Shown: positions 54,203-63,900 of the stretch, in pieces | How positions within the stretch are numbered: position 1 is the first letter of the stretch | Layout: every line of letters begins with the position of its first letter | Assembly (NCBI RefSeq): GCF_005860805.1 | Contig: NZ_VCEJ01000002.1 | Location: 1,224,375-1,288,374 of the forward strand | Origin: Dyadobacter luticola | GTDB lineage: Bacteria > Bacteroidota > Bacteroidia > Cytophagales > Spirosomataceae | Direction: 5' to 3' | Length of the DNA: 64,000 nucleotides | Translations under genes and position numbers: made by a program | The notes under the pieces: model-generated | What the model was told of the DNA's origin: nothing | Databases searched by the model: none | What the model saw: only the letters and a program-made list of their open reading frames with translations

Positions 54203-54670
54203 TCACTTGATTGTGGCGCCCAATTCTTGTAGCATTTTCGAGAAATCCTCCATTTTTTTGGTCTTGACCATCCCCAAAATAAGCTCAGTTACCTCTTCGG
54301 CGGTGGCTGAGCTTTCGTTTAAAATTTTTTCCCCGGCCTTGGCCAGTTTTACGTAACTCACGCGGGCATCCCGGCTGTTCGCTTCGCGCTTTACGAGCCC
54401 CATTTTTTCCAAAGGCGTCAACATTCTTGTAATCCCCGACGCTGTCAAACCGATTCTTTCGGCCAGATCTACCCGTCTTAATTTTTCATCCGGCGCTTCT
54501 CCGAGGTGATATAGGATCATGAATTCGTTCAGGCTGATGCCGTGTGCGCTGAGCTTTGTATCGAACCGCTTGAATATCAGGGACTGAACCATCGTCAGGT
54601 TCAAAAAGAATTTCAATGATGGCGTAATGGCTGACATAAGTTTGAATGATGTTTGATTAATAGTTGACAT
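54203..54670 (-). CDS. MarR-family transcriptional regulator
   Basis: A 155-residue winged-helix regulator: dimerisation helices at both ends and the DNA-binding core (about 65-115: RRVDLAERIGLTASGITRML, LEKMGLVKREANSRDARVSY). The wing motif DARVSYVKL is canonical. A promoter-like TATATTTG (minus strand, 54702-54695) and overlapping inverted repeats at 54664-54687 just before the ATG suggest autoregulation. Targets are unknown; the nearest co-directional gene is the ClC channel upstream. Confidence 0.92.
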   Translation of the reverse strand: MSTINQTSFKLMSAITPSLKFFLNLTMVQSLIFKRFDTKLSAHGISLNEFMILYHLGEAPDEKLRRVDLAERIGLTASGITRMLTPLEKMGLVKREANSRDARVSYVKLAKAGEKILNESSATAEEVTELILGMVKTKKMEDFSKMLQELGATIK

Positions 54671-54702
54671 ATACTTGAATTGTCAAGCATTATGCAAATA
54701 TA
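54664..54702 (-). promoter_or_regulatory. Promoter and candidate operator of the marR gene
   Basis: TATATTTG on the minus strand (54702-54695) matches the -7 box, and TGTTTT lies 20 bases upstream of it. Between the box and the start codon lie two nested inverted repeats: CTTGA-N4-TCAAG (54674-54687) and TTGACA-N11-TGTCAA (54664-54686). They overlap the expected initiation site and start codon, where a MarR dimer would block transcription. Confidence 0.45.
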
Positions 54703-54758
54703 TAGCAATTGTATTTATTTATAAAACAGTGATTTAGAGAATTTGGAAAATAAAAAAA

Positions 54759-54774
54759 TGTTTCACGTGGCACT
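54759..54774. other. parS-like 16-base word
   Basis: TGTTTCACGTGGCACT matches the ParB site consensus TGTTTCACGTGAAACA at 13 of 16 positions, with the first 11 perfect. It sits just past the ClC stop codon, in noncoding DNA. It may be a degenerate centromere site or a chance match. Confidence 0.3.
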
Positions 54775-54775
54775 T

Positions 54776-56623
54776 CTAGCTCGAATGTGCGCGGAGTAGC
54801 TGGCGGTAGCTGTTGAGGATGCCCGATTTGGAAATAAAGCCCACAAATTCGCCCGAAGTTTTCACTACCGGCAGGTTCCAGGCGCCAGTTTCATCGAACT
54901 TTTTGACAGCGCTCAGCACGCTGTCGAAGTCGCTGATGACGGTGGGCGGCTCTTTCATGAGCCCGCGGACGCTGAGCAGATCGTAGACTTCGGGATTGAA
55001 TAGCAGCGGCCGTACATCGTCCAGCGAAATGATGCCGAGCAGCTTGCGGCGCCCGTCCACAACCGATATCATATTACGCTTTCCGGTACGGAACATTTCG
55101 GCCAATTCCTCGCGGGAACCGTCGATGTGGATCACCTGAATGTCCTTATCGATGAGGTCGAGAATGTGCAGCAGAGACAGCAAATTGCGGTCGTGCTCCT
55201 TGGTAAAAATCTTGCCCTGCGCGACGAGCTTTTGCAGGTCCGGCGAGATGGACGAAAACCATTTCGCCATGGAAAAAGAAGTGACCGCGACGATCATTAA
55301 TGGGATAAAAAGATCGTAGCCGGAAGTCGATTCGGCGATCAGGAAAATGGCTGTGAGCGGCGCGTACATAACCCCGCTCATCACGCCCGCCATACCCACG
55401 ATTACGAGGTTGCTCACTGGTACATCCGTCACGCCGGCCTGAATGCAAAGCAGCGCGAAAGCATACCCTAATGTGCCACCCGCGAAGAGTGACGGGCCAA
55501 AATTTCCACCGTTTCCACCACTGAAAATGGTGATGGATGCGGAGAATGCTTTGAGCAAACAAATGACCGAAACGAACACCACTACCACCCACTCGCGGTA
55601 GCTGATAAACCTGAAAAAACTGTTCTCGATAACGTCATTGATCTTCCCGTTTGTGATCGCTTTGATGGTGTCATAACCCTCGCCGAAAAGCGGTGGATAA
55701 AGCACACACAGGAACGAAAGTATAGCGCCGCCGAGCATGGCTTTCTGTACCCGCGACAGTTTCAGATTGTGAAAAAACTCGTCCACATATTTGGCGATCA
55801 AAACAAAATAGCGGGCGTACAAACCGCACAGAATTCCCAACACCAGGTAAAAAGGAATGTTGTGATAATCGAATGGATTGCGCGTCTTGAATTGAAATAA
55901 AACCTCCTCCTGCAAGAGCACCTTGGAGACAAGGCTACCACAAACCGCCGCGACTACGAGCGGAATAAAATCGGAAAAAACGACGCCGGTCAAAAGGATT
56001 TCAAAAGCAAACATCATCCCTGCGATCGGCGCATTGAATGCTGAGGCGATACCTGCCGTGGCGCCGGCAGCGAGCAGTAATGTTCGCTCGCGGTAATCCA
56101 GCTTGTAAGTCTGCGCAAAATTAGATCCGATAGCCGCACCCGTCACGGCAATAGGACTCTCCAACCCCGCCGACCCTCCCAGCCCGACGGTAATCGCGCT
56201 CTGGACAATCTGTGAGTACATTTTCACCGAGGAAACAACGCTTGAATTCTGCGCGATTTCGTAAAGTATTACCGGGATACCTTTCTTGTCCTGCCCTTTA
56301 AATACCAGCATGACCACCAGCGAAGTGAGCACGATACCCAGAAAAGGGAACACGACGTAAAAGAAAAGCTGGTCTTCGAAATGTACTTTGTAGGTAATAA
56401 CGTAGTGTATGTAATGCACCAGCGATTTGAGCAGCACGCCCGCCAGCCCGCAGGTAATGCCTACGAGTACACCCGACAAAATCAGGAACTGGCTACGATT
56501 GAGCACACTTTTAAGCCAGAACAAAACGATCTCATAGATCTTGAATTTGTTGAGGCTGTACCGGGTAAACTCTTTTTTGAACTTAAAAAAGTTGTAAAAC
56601 TTTTTAACACGCGTTTTATTCAC
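54776..56623 (-). CDS. ClC-family chloride channel/antiporter with CBS pair
   Basis: A 615-residue membrane protein. The ClC domain (about 30-450) has the ion-path motifs GLGGSAGLESPIAVTGAAIG (GLESP carries the gating Glu) and SGGNGGNFGPSLFAGGTLGY. The presence of the gating Glu suggests Cl-/H+ exchange rather than a simple channel. The tail (about 480-610) is a tandem CBS pair (NMISVVDGRRKLLGIISLDD, GAWNLPVVKTSGEFVGFISK) that may bind an adenine nucleotide. Monocistronic by spacing; the MarR gene follows on the same strand after 105 bases. Confidence 0.92.
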   Translation of the reverse strand: MNKTRVKKFYNFFKFKKEFTRYSLNKFKIYEIVLFWLKSVLNRSQFLILSGVLVGITCGLAGVLLKSLVHYIHYVITYKVHFEDQLFFYVVFPFLGIVLTSLVVMLVFKGQDKKGIPVILYEIAQNSSVVSSVKMYSQIVQSAITVGLGGSAGLESPIAVTGAAIGSNFAQTYKLDYRERTLLLAAGATAGIASAFNAPIAGMMFAFEILLTGVVFSDFIPLVVAAVCGSLVSKVLLQEEVLFQFKTRNPFDYHNIPFYLVLGILCGLYARYFVLIAKYVDEFFHNLKLSRVQKAMLGGAILSFLCVLYPPLFGEGYDTIKAITNGKINDVIENSFFRFISYREWVVVVFVSVICLLKAFSASITIFSGGNGGNFGPSLFAGGTLGYAFALLCIQAGVTDVPVSNLVIVGMAGVMSGVMYAPLTAIFLIAESTSGYDLFIPLMIVAVTSFSMAKWFSSISPDLQKLVAQGKIFTKEHDRNLLSLLHILDLIDKDIQVIHIDGSREELAEMFRTGKRNMISVVDGRRKLLGIISLDDVRPLLFNPEVYDLLSVRGLMKEPPTVISDFDSVLSAVKKFDETGAWNLPVVKTSGEFVGFISKSGILNSYRQLLRAHSS

Positions 56624-56690
56624 AATGCAATATTTTGGGGCGACAGTCTGGCGAAGGTGGGAAACATTTGGTATTCTGCCAAAACAAAAA

Positions 56691-56710
56691 CCCGCCGATT
56701 GCTCAGCGGG
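56691..56710 (-). terminator. Intrinsic terminator of the glycine-rich lipoprotein gene
   Basis: An 8-base stem with one mismatch (56691-56698 and 56703-56710) followed on the minus strand by a T-rich tract (complement of 56681-56690), 25 bases past the stop at 56735. Confidence 0.75.
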
Positions 56711-56734
56711 CTTCCGTCATTGATAAAGGCTGGT

Positions 56735-57502
56735 CTAATTCGCTCTCGCAAGCTGTACTTCCAGCTTGATATCCACATTACGGTCGTTGTTGTTGTAGCG
56801 CGAGCCATAGCCGCTACCCGTGCCGATCCCCACACCCATACCGCTTCCCATTCCGATTCCACCACCCAACCCGATACCGATCCGCGGACTGAAACCCGAC
56901 TGCGATGACTGGCCGTCCACCTTAATGCTCACACCCATCATGCCGGTTTCCCGCACATTCACATTCAAAAGGCTAAAAGGAATGGCTACCTGCTCGGTCA
57001 GTTCTCCGTTGCGGTCCATGGCAATGTGCGACTTAATGCTGCTCTCAGGCACGGCCAGGTTGATAAAACGCTGACCTTGTCCGTCTTTCCAAACCGCTTC
57101 CTTGTTATAAGAATCCAGCAAAAGGTCCAGTCCAAGACTGTTAGGTAAGTCGGTATCGATCCTTTTCAGCGCCTTTCTGTCCTCCTTCATCACCACCGGG
57201 AAAAGTAAAGAGTAACCTTCTCTTTTTTGGCCGCTCGGGCTGAATGCGATCTTCATGCCGCTGCTCAGAATGTTCTGGATCGTGGTCGGATCTTTTGTTT
57301 TCAAGGTAAGGTACACGTACTGATCATCATTGATGATACCGTAGCGAAGTCTTGATTTTTGGTCCTGCTGATCTGGTTTTACTTCATCCACATACGAAAA
57401 AGGCGCATTCCATTTGGACTCGTATGGCATTGTCCTGGACGAGCCGCATCCGGCGAGGGCTGCCAGCAGCAAAAGGGTCCAGCTGTTTTTAACGATTTTC
57501 AT
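56735..57502 (-). CDS. Lipoprotein with glycine-rich C-terminal tract, function unknown
   Basis: A 255-residue protein with lipoprotein signal LAGC (Cys19). The body (about 30-205) is beta-rich with phrases such as YGIINDDQYVYLTLKTKDPT and NLAVPESSIKSHIAMDRNGE, reminiscent of carbohydrate-binding-like CBM9 or DOMON folds used in envelope proteins, but I cannot assign it. Residues about 207-235 are nearly all Gly with Ile, Met, Val and Ser. The tail returns to a strand (VDIKLEVQLARAN). Single gene with its own terminator. Confidence 0.6.
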   Translation of the reverse strand: MKIVKNSWTLLLLAALAGCGSSRTMPYESKWNAPFSYVDEVKPDQQDQKSRLRYGIINDDQYVYLTLKTKDPTTIQNILSSGMKIAFSPSGQKREGYSLLFPVVMKEDRKALKRIDTDLPNSLGLDLLLDSYNKEAVWKDGQGQRFINLAVPESSIKSHIAMDRNGELTEQVAIPFSLLNVNVRETGMMGVSIKVDGQSSQSGFSPRIGIGLGGGIGMGSGMGVGIGTGSGYGSRYNNNDRNVDIKLEVQLARAN

Positions 57503-57587
57503 TTTGTCAGTTGATAACGATTACAATTACTTCTAATAACGAAATCCATCTATGAACATTACGACAAAAACCGAGAAATCGTTGCAA

Positions 57588-59516
57588 TTAGTGCATTGTG
57601 CCGCCTGCCAGCAGCGAATCAATTTTCCGGTGCAGCTTTTCCGGTTCAAAGGGTTTGGACAAAGTATCGTTCATCCCCGATGCGAGCGCCTGGGCAATTT
57701 CTTCGGGTAAAACCGTGGCCGAAAGCGACAGGATCGGTGTTTGAACTCTCAGCTGCGTCCGGGCAATATGTGCTGCCTGGAAACCGTCCATCTCCGGCAT
57801 CCGGGTATCCATGATAATCAGGTTGAATGTCTGCTCTTTCAGCGCGTCCACGGCTTCTTTCCCATTCCCTACCACGCGGGTTTCCATCTCCCAGGCTTTC
57901 AGGTATTTTTTTAATAGAAGTGCGTTAATCGGGTTATCTTCTGCCACAAGTACGGTTTTTCCTGTAAAAGGCGGCAGTTCCTGGAATGAAACCGGCGGCT
58001 TCGAAGGCTCTGCTTTTTGATTGGCGTCGGGCAAAACCAGTGTAAAAAAGAATTCACTGCCGGCATTCTTGCGACTATTTACTTCCAGTTCGCTGCCCAT
58101 TAAACGTACCAGTTTCTGGGAAATCGTGAGGCCGAGGCCCGTGCCGCCGTACTGGAACGAAGTGTTTTCAGAAGCTTGTCCGTACTCCGAAAAGATGTTT
58201 GCCAGCTGCTCCGCCGACATGCCGATACCCGTGTCTTCTACGCAAAAACGAATGCTATGCCCTGCCTCGGCCGCCGAAATGTGGTCTATTTTCAAAACCA
58301 CGCCGCCCGTCTGGGTGAATTTCAATGCATTCCCGATCAGGTTGAGAAGTATCTGGTTGAGGCGCATGCCGTCTACCATGACACATTCAGGCACATTTTC
58401 GCTGATGATGAGGTTGAAGTTCAGACGTTTTTCTTCGGCTTTAAACTTCATCAAATCAATAATACCCTTGCCCACCACACGCAGATCGACCGAGGACGGG
58501 ATGATCGAGAATTTACCTTCGTCGATCTTAGAAATGTCGAGAATATCATTCAGAATGTTCAGTAGCGAGCCCGACGACTGGCGCAGCATTTCGATATAAT
58601 CTTTTTGAGAACTGTCCAGCGGCGTCGCTGCCAGCAGGTTAGCCAGCCCAATGATCCCATTCAGCGGCGTGCGGATCTCGTGGCTCATATTGGCCAGGAA
58701 AGATTCCTTTACTTTCCGCGCTTTTTCAGCCGCAGTTTGCGCGTCGATCAGCGCACGCTCGTGGGCTTTTCTTTTTTCCACATCATGTAAATTCACAAAC
58801 AAGAGCCTGTTTTTGTACATAATGCGCAGTTCCAGCCAGACCGGCTGACGCAGGCGGCCGACAAACTGGTCTTCAACGACGATCGTTTCGCCGCCGGTAT
58901 AGCTTCTCTTGATCAGAACATCCCGGAGCTCCGATTTCAGCGGGTCCACCAGCAGATCCAGCATGGTCACGCCGAGCAGCGAGGCAGGATGCAGCCCCAG
59001 AATGGTTTCGACAGAAGGGTTAATTGATAGAATGTTCCCCGACTCCGGCTCGACCGTCGCGATAATGTCGGGTGAGTTGAGCACGATCGTCGCATAATTT
59101 TCGAGCAGACGGTTTTTGTCCCGTATCTCCTTCTGGCTCCGCGCCAGCTTGATCAGCGAGTCAACTTTGGCATTGGTAATGTATGGATCGAGCGGTTTGT
59201 AAAGATAATCGATGGCACCAGTTTTCAGGCCGCGCACCGCGTAAGTCGTCTCCTTGGAGATTGCAGTCACAAAAACGATTAGTATCTCGCGGGTTTTGGG
59301 ATTGGAAACCAATGTTTCGGCAAATTCAAAACCGTCCATGCCCGGCATTTGCACATCCACCAGCGCCACGGCAATGTCGTTTTCCCAGACGATCCGCAAC
59401 GCTTCATTGGGGGAAGTTGTGGCGAATATTTCAATATCGTCGCGACTGAGAATTGCTTTCAGGGAAAGTAAATTTTCTTCCCGGTCATCAAGCAGTAAGA
59501 GTTTAGTATTTTCCAT
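57588..59516 (-). CDS. Hybrid histidine kinase REC-PAS-HisKA-HATPase-REC
   Basis: A 642-residue soluble signalling protein. Receiver 1 (about 1-120) has LLLDDREENL, phospho-acceptor Asp in VALVDVQMPGMDG and Lys in YKPLDPY. PAS (about 135-250) contains NSPDIIATVEPESGNILSIN. HisKA has SFLANMSHEIRTPLNGIIGL (about 275), and HATPase_c (about 385-500) has NALKFTQTGG and YGGTGLGLTISQKLV. Receiver 2 (about 520-640) has VLVAEDNPINALLL, LIIMDTRMPEMDG and TLSKPFEP. There is no membrane segment, so input comes from another protein through receiver 1, most likely the upstream hybrid kinase. Last gene of the CheR/CheB operon. Confidence 0.92.
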   Translation of the reverse strand: MENTKLLLLDDREENLLSLKAILSRDDIEIFATTSPNEALRIVWENDIAVALVDVQMPGMDGFEFAETLVSNPKTREILIVFVTAISKETTYAVRGLKTGAIDYLYKPLDPYITNAKVDSLIKLARSQKEIRDKNRLLENYATIVLNSPDIIATVEPESGNILSINPSVETILGLHPASLLGVTMLDLLVDPLKSELRDVLIKRSYTGGETIVVEDQFVGRLRQPVWLELRIMYKNRLLFVNLHDVEKRKAHERALIDAQTAAEKARKVKESFLANMSHEIRTPLNGIIGLANLLAATPLDSSQKDYIEMLRQSSGSLLNILNDILDISKIDEGKFSIIPSSVDLRVVGKGIIDLMKFKAEEKRLNFNLIISENVPECVMVDGMRLNQILLNLIGNALKFTQTGGVVLKIDHISAAEAGHSIRFCVEDTGIGMSAEQLANIFSEYGQASENTSFQYGGTGLGLTISQKLVRLMGSELEVNSRKNAGSEFFFTLVLPDANQKAEPSKPPVSFQELPPFTGKTVLVAEDNPINALLLKKYLKAWEMETRVVGNGKEAVDALKEQTFNLIIMDTRMPEMDGFQAAHIARTQLRVQTPILSLSATVLPEEIAQALASGMNDTLSKPFEPEKLHRKIDSLLAGGTMH

Positions 59517-59531
59517 GGATTACGCTGAGAA

Positions 59532-60113
59532 TCAATAAATTATGTTTTGCATGGCTGTTGAGAACGTATTTCTGTTTAAAATCGAATGCTTGCCCCACAG
59601 CTTTAATGCTTCCGAAGGCATCCGTGCAGATTCTGCCTCTGCAGGATTTTGCACATAGGTCGCGAAGCCACGGTCCGCCAGTAATTTCATCCCGAAAGCG
59701 CCATCAGCGCTCGAACCGGAAAACAGGCAAGCTGCCTTGACGGGAATGCCCGACATGGCAGCAGATATGAATGTGGCGTCGATAGAGGGTCTTGAAAAAA
59801 AATCCTTTTCAGACAAATCATAATAAAACCGGCGGTCGGGGCCGATCAGCAAATGATAATCCGGATAGGCAAAATAAATGCGGTTCGAATCAATGCGGTC
59901 GAGGTGATGCGGCTCGCTCATGGAAATATCCGTCTTGTTCCTGAACAACTCCGGCAGCACCGAAACACTCGACTTTCCACGGTGCAGGACAAAAACCAGC
60001 GCGAACGATATCGGACGTACGAGTAATGTCAGTATCTCTTCAAAAATGGCGAAGCTACCGGAAGAGCCGCCGATCAAAACCAGGCTGAGTGCATCACCGT
60101 TGACTGCTTTCAT
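59532..60113 (-). CDS. cheB: CheB-type protein-glutamate methylesterase, stand-alone catalytic domain
   Basis: A 193-residue CheB catalytic domain without the usual N-terminal receiver. The triad is visible: Ser in IGGSSGSFAIFEEIL (about 18), His in VFVLHRGKSS (about 44) and Asp in SGSSADGAFGMKLLADRG (about 137). CheB removes methyl groups from, or deamidates, chemoreceptor glutamates. No receptor is encoded nearby, so the substrate may be the coiled-coil region of the hybrid kinase in this operon. It overlaps cheR by 4 bases. Confidence 0.9.
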   Translation of the reverse strand: MKAVNGDALSLVLIGGSSGSFAIFEEILTLLVRPISFALVFVLHRGKSSVSVLPELFRNKTDISMSEPHHLDRIDSNRIYFAYPDYHLLIGPDRRFYYDLSEKDFFSRPSIDATFISAAMSGIPVKAACLFSGSSADGAFGMKLLADRGFATYVQNPAEAESARMPSEALKLWGKHSILNRNTFSTAMQNIIY

Positions 60114-60925
60114 TGTATTTTCTGGTAAATGTTCAGGGTACTGTCAATTACCTTGAAATTGTTCTCGATACCTGAATAGCGCAATGTCTCGCGTTTGCCC
60201 AGGCAAAGAAAACCCAACATGCTCAAACTGTCATACAAAAGCTTGAATACTTTCTGGCGTAATTCCAGCGTAAAATAGATCATCACATTGCGGCAGCTGA
60301 TAAACTGAAATTCGTTGAAAACGCCGTCGCCAGTGAGATCGTGAAGGGAAAAAACAATGTTTTTCCGCAGTTCGGGCGAGATAACCGCCTTGCTGTAAGC
60401 CACATGATAGTAGTCCGAGAGTGAGCCTTTGCCCGACGCCAAAAGGTAATTTTCCGAAAACGTACGGGTGCTGCTCAATGTAAACACCCCTTCCCGCGCA
60501 GCATTCAAAACACGGTTGTTCAGGTCGGTGGCGTAAATCAGAGAACGTTCGAGAAAACCTGCTTCTTTCAGCAAAATTGCCAGTGAAAATGCTTCCTCGC
60601 CTGACGCGCAGCCTGCCACCCAGAAACGCAGCGTAGGATAAGATTCCAGGTAGCTGAAAACCTCCGATTTGACTTTAATAAAAAACTCGGGATCCCTGAA
60701 CATTTCGGAATAGTTGACCGTCATTTCCTGGATGAGATCATACACGATGCCCCCGCCCGGCTCAATGTGCTGCATCAGCTCCTCCACATTCATGTCGTGG
60801 CGGGTAAGATACCGGCTGGCCCTCCGCAGCAGCGACGGGCGCGCATAACCGGAGAAATCGAAACCCGAGATTTCCCGGATCCGACTGATCAGCATTTCCA
60901 ATTCCGAATACTCGATTAAAACCAT
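60110..60925 (-). CDS. cheR: CheR-type protein-glutamate methyltransferase
   Basis: A 271-residue SAM-dependent methyltransferase: N-terminal helical domain (about 1-75: FDFSGYARPSLLRRASRYLT) and the SAM fold (about 85-270) with RFWVAGCASGEEAFSLAILL (motif I) and FISCRNVMIYFTLELRQKVF. VNYSEMFRDPEFF fits the CheR 'T.FFRD' segment. It pairs with CheB (overlap) and starts 3 bases after the upstream hybrid kinase. In such Bacteroidota clusters the pair acts on non-chemotactic signalling proteins. Confidence 0.92.
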   Translation of the reverse strand: MVLIEYSELEMLISRIREISGFDFSGYARPSLLRRASRYLTRHDMNVEELMQHIEPGGGIVYDLIQEMTVNYSEMFRDPEFFIKVKSEVFSYLESYPTLRFWVAGCASGEEAFSLAILLKEAGFLERSLIYATDLNNRVLNAAREGVFTLSSTRTFSENYLLASGKGSLSDYYHVAYSKAVISPELRKNIVFSLHDLTGDGVFNEFQFISCRNVMIYFTLELRQKVFKLLYDSLSMLGFLCLGKRETLRYSGIENNFKVIDSTLNIYQKIQ

Positions 60926-60928
60926 AAA

Positions 60929-63900
60929 TCAGGCAGCGTGTAACCAGACTTTGATCAGCGACAACAGTTTGTCAATGTCCACCGGCTTCGATATATAATC
61001 GTTGGCGCCGGCGGCCATACATTGTTCCCTGTCACCCTGCATTGCTTTGGCTGTCACGGCGATAATCGGCAGTTTGAGCCATTTGTTATGTTCCCGTATT
61101 TTCCGGGTCGCTTCGATACCGTCCATTTCCGGCATCATGACGTCCATCAGTACCAGCTCGATACCCGGGACCTCTTCCAGCTTTTTGATCGCCTCCCTCC
61201 CATTCGTCGCAATCTCGATCTTAAACCCGGAATCTTCCAGGACCGCGCTCAATGCAAAAATATTCCGCATATCGTCGTCGGCGATCAGGATCTTCCGGCC
61301 CACAAAAACCTTTTCCGAATGCACCACAGGATTACTGAAATCCTCCGGCCGGACGTCGGGTTTCGATGTCCTGGGTTGTATTTTTTTCAAAAACAATTTT
61401 ACCTCATCCAGCAGCCGCTCGTTGGATTTCTTGGTTTTGATCACCACCGGATGCGCATATTTCATCACGCGGCCCAGGTCTTCCTGGCTAAGATCCTCCG
61501 CCGTGTTCACGACAACCGGCAGCGCACTCCAATCCGGATTTTTCTTGATCTGATCGAGCAGGTCGAGCCCGTTCATATCCGCCAGGCGCACATCCAGAAT
61601 GATGCCGTCTACCGAGTCTCTTTGTAAAATGTCGAGCGCTTCCTTTGCTGAAAATGCGTAAAGCACAAGAATGTTGTTGGCTGCCAGAAAGTCGCCCAGA
61701 TACTTGCTTTGATACGTATCATCTTCAATGAGCAGGATACGCTGCTTTTCCAAGTCTTTACCTTCCAGTTTCAGGAGGTTAAAAATGCTTTCCGCCGATT
61801 TCTGGTCTACCGGTTTTTGCATAAACCCGATAGCGCCTTCTTTGAGAATGTCCACATCAAAATAATCACCCGCCGAGACCGTGTGCACGGGGATCAATCT
61901 GGTTTTTGTATCGGATTTCAGTTCCCGCAAAACATCATCGCCAGACATATCCGGCAGGTTCATATCCAGGATAATCGCGGTAGGATTGAATGTTCTGACC
62001 AATTCCAAAGCCGCTTTTCCATTCGTCGCCAGTGCAACCTGGAAACCGCTGTCCTCCGCTTTTGAAGTCATATCTGCCGCGAAAACTGCGTCGTCCTCGA
62101 TCAGCAGCAGCCTATTTTCTTTCAAATGCTCGATCACCGGAGCAGGACGTACCACTACTTCCGGTTTTGCTTCCAGTTCCGGCAGAACCATTTCCGCTTC
62201 CGCAGACGTCCCGCTTTGCACCGGGATTTTCAGTGTAAAAACAGAACCCTTACCCGGCTCGCTCGACAAGGAAATTGACCCTTTGAACAACCCGGCCAGC
62301 TCGCGGCTGATCGAAAGTCCCAGACCTGTACCACCATATTTTCGGCTTGTAGAACCGTCGGCTTGCTGGAATGCTTCAAAAATCGCTTTCTGTTTTTCGA
62401 GCGGAATACCGATGCCGGTATCAGACACTTTGAAAGACAGAAACCCGTCTTCCTCACTGATCAGCAAAGACACCGAACCTGGTGCAGACGTAAATTTAAT
62501 CGCGTTGGAAAGCAAATTCCGCACAATCTGGATCAATCTTACGTGGTCAACATATAAAGTATCGGGGCAGGAAGCTGCTTTTTCAAGATTCAATGTTAGC
62601 CCTTTATTTTCCGCCACTTTATGGAATGTATTGCGGATTTCACTCAGGATCAGCTCGGTAGCCACATTTTCGTTAAACAACTCAATTTTGCCAGACTCTA
62701 CTTTTGCCAGATCGAGAATGTCGTTAATCAATGTTAAAAGATCATTTCCGGAATTGTAAATCACCGACGCGTACCGCTGCTCTTCCTCGCTCAGGCGGCT
62801 CCCTTTATTTTCACCTAATATCCGCGATAAGATCAGAATACTATTGAGCGGCGTACGCAGCTCATGGCTCATATTGGCCAGGAATTCACTTTTGAATTTG
62901 CCGCTTCTTTCCAGCTCGTCGGCTTTGATCTGTATCTGGTCGCGCGCTTCCTCGATCGTGCTTTTCTGCTCTTCCAGCATAAATGCCTTCTCTTCCAGCT
63001 CGGTATTTATTTGTTTTAGCTCCTCTTGTTGCACCCGCAATTCCTCTTCCGAAACCTGTAATAAGGATGTCTGGCGCGTCAGTTCTTCGTTGGTCACCCG
63101 CAATTCTTCCTGCTGACTTTCGAGTTCTTCCGCCTGTAACTGCGTTTTTTCAAGTAACTCATTGGCGGTTTGCCGGGCGTGGGAAGCCATGATACCTACG
63201 CCAATGTTGTCCGAAACCAGTTCCAGTAATTTGACCACTTTCGGCTCTGGATCAGTCAGATAACCCACTTCCAGGAGCGCCCGTACCTCACCGCCAAATG
63301 ATATGGTCTTCACGATCACCGCCGCAGGCTCGGTACTTCCGGTGGCGGTCTGCACTGAAAAATAGGCGGGGGTAACTTCCAGTTTTTTGAGGCTTATCTT
63401 ATCCTGGACAATCTGCCCGAGTATCCCGTCCCCGACAGTAATCTTGCCCGGAAAAGGTTGCGAACTGTTCATCCCCGAGCTTGCAGACATTTCCAATGTT
63501 TCGCCCGTCCTGGATACCAGGTACATGACCGCGATTTCAGCATTCGTCACCTCGACCAGTTTTTTCACCAGCCGCTCCGAAAGTTCTTTCAATGTAGGTT
63601 CCCCCCGGACCGCAGTGGACAACGTGATCGCAGCATTCAAAATCCAGTTTTTTTCCTGGTCTTCCAATGCCAATTCTTCCAGTCGCCGGTTGGCTTTTAA
63701 AGTTTCTTCCTCCGACGCTATCTGGGCATTATATGTTTTTCGGATAAAGTAATAAAGAAGCAGAATCACCAGTAAAAACGCCGAGCTACCCATCAGAATG
63801 TACTGCTTGGCTTCCGACGAGCTTACCGCCGCATTCTGTTCCCGCTCAATCAGCAGCCCTTCTTCCGCATTCTCAATCCGCCGGAAACTAAATTCAATGT

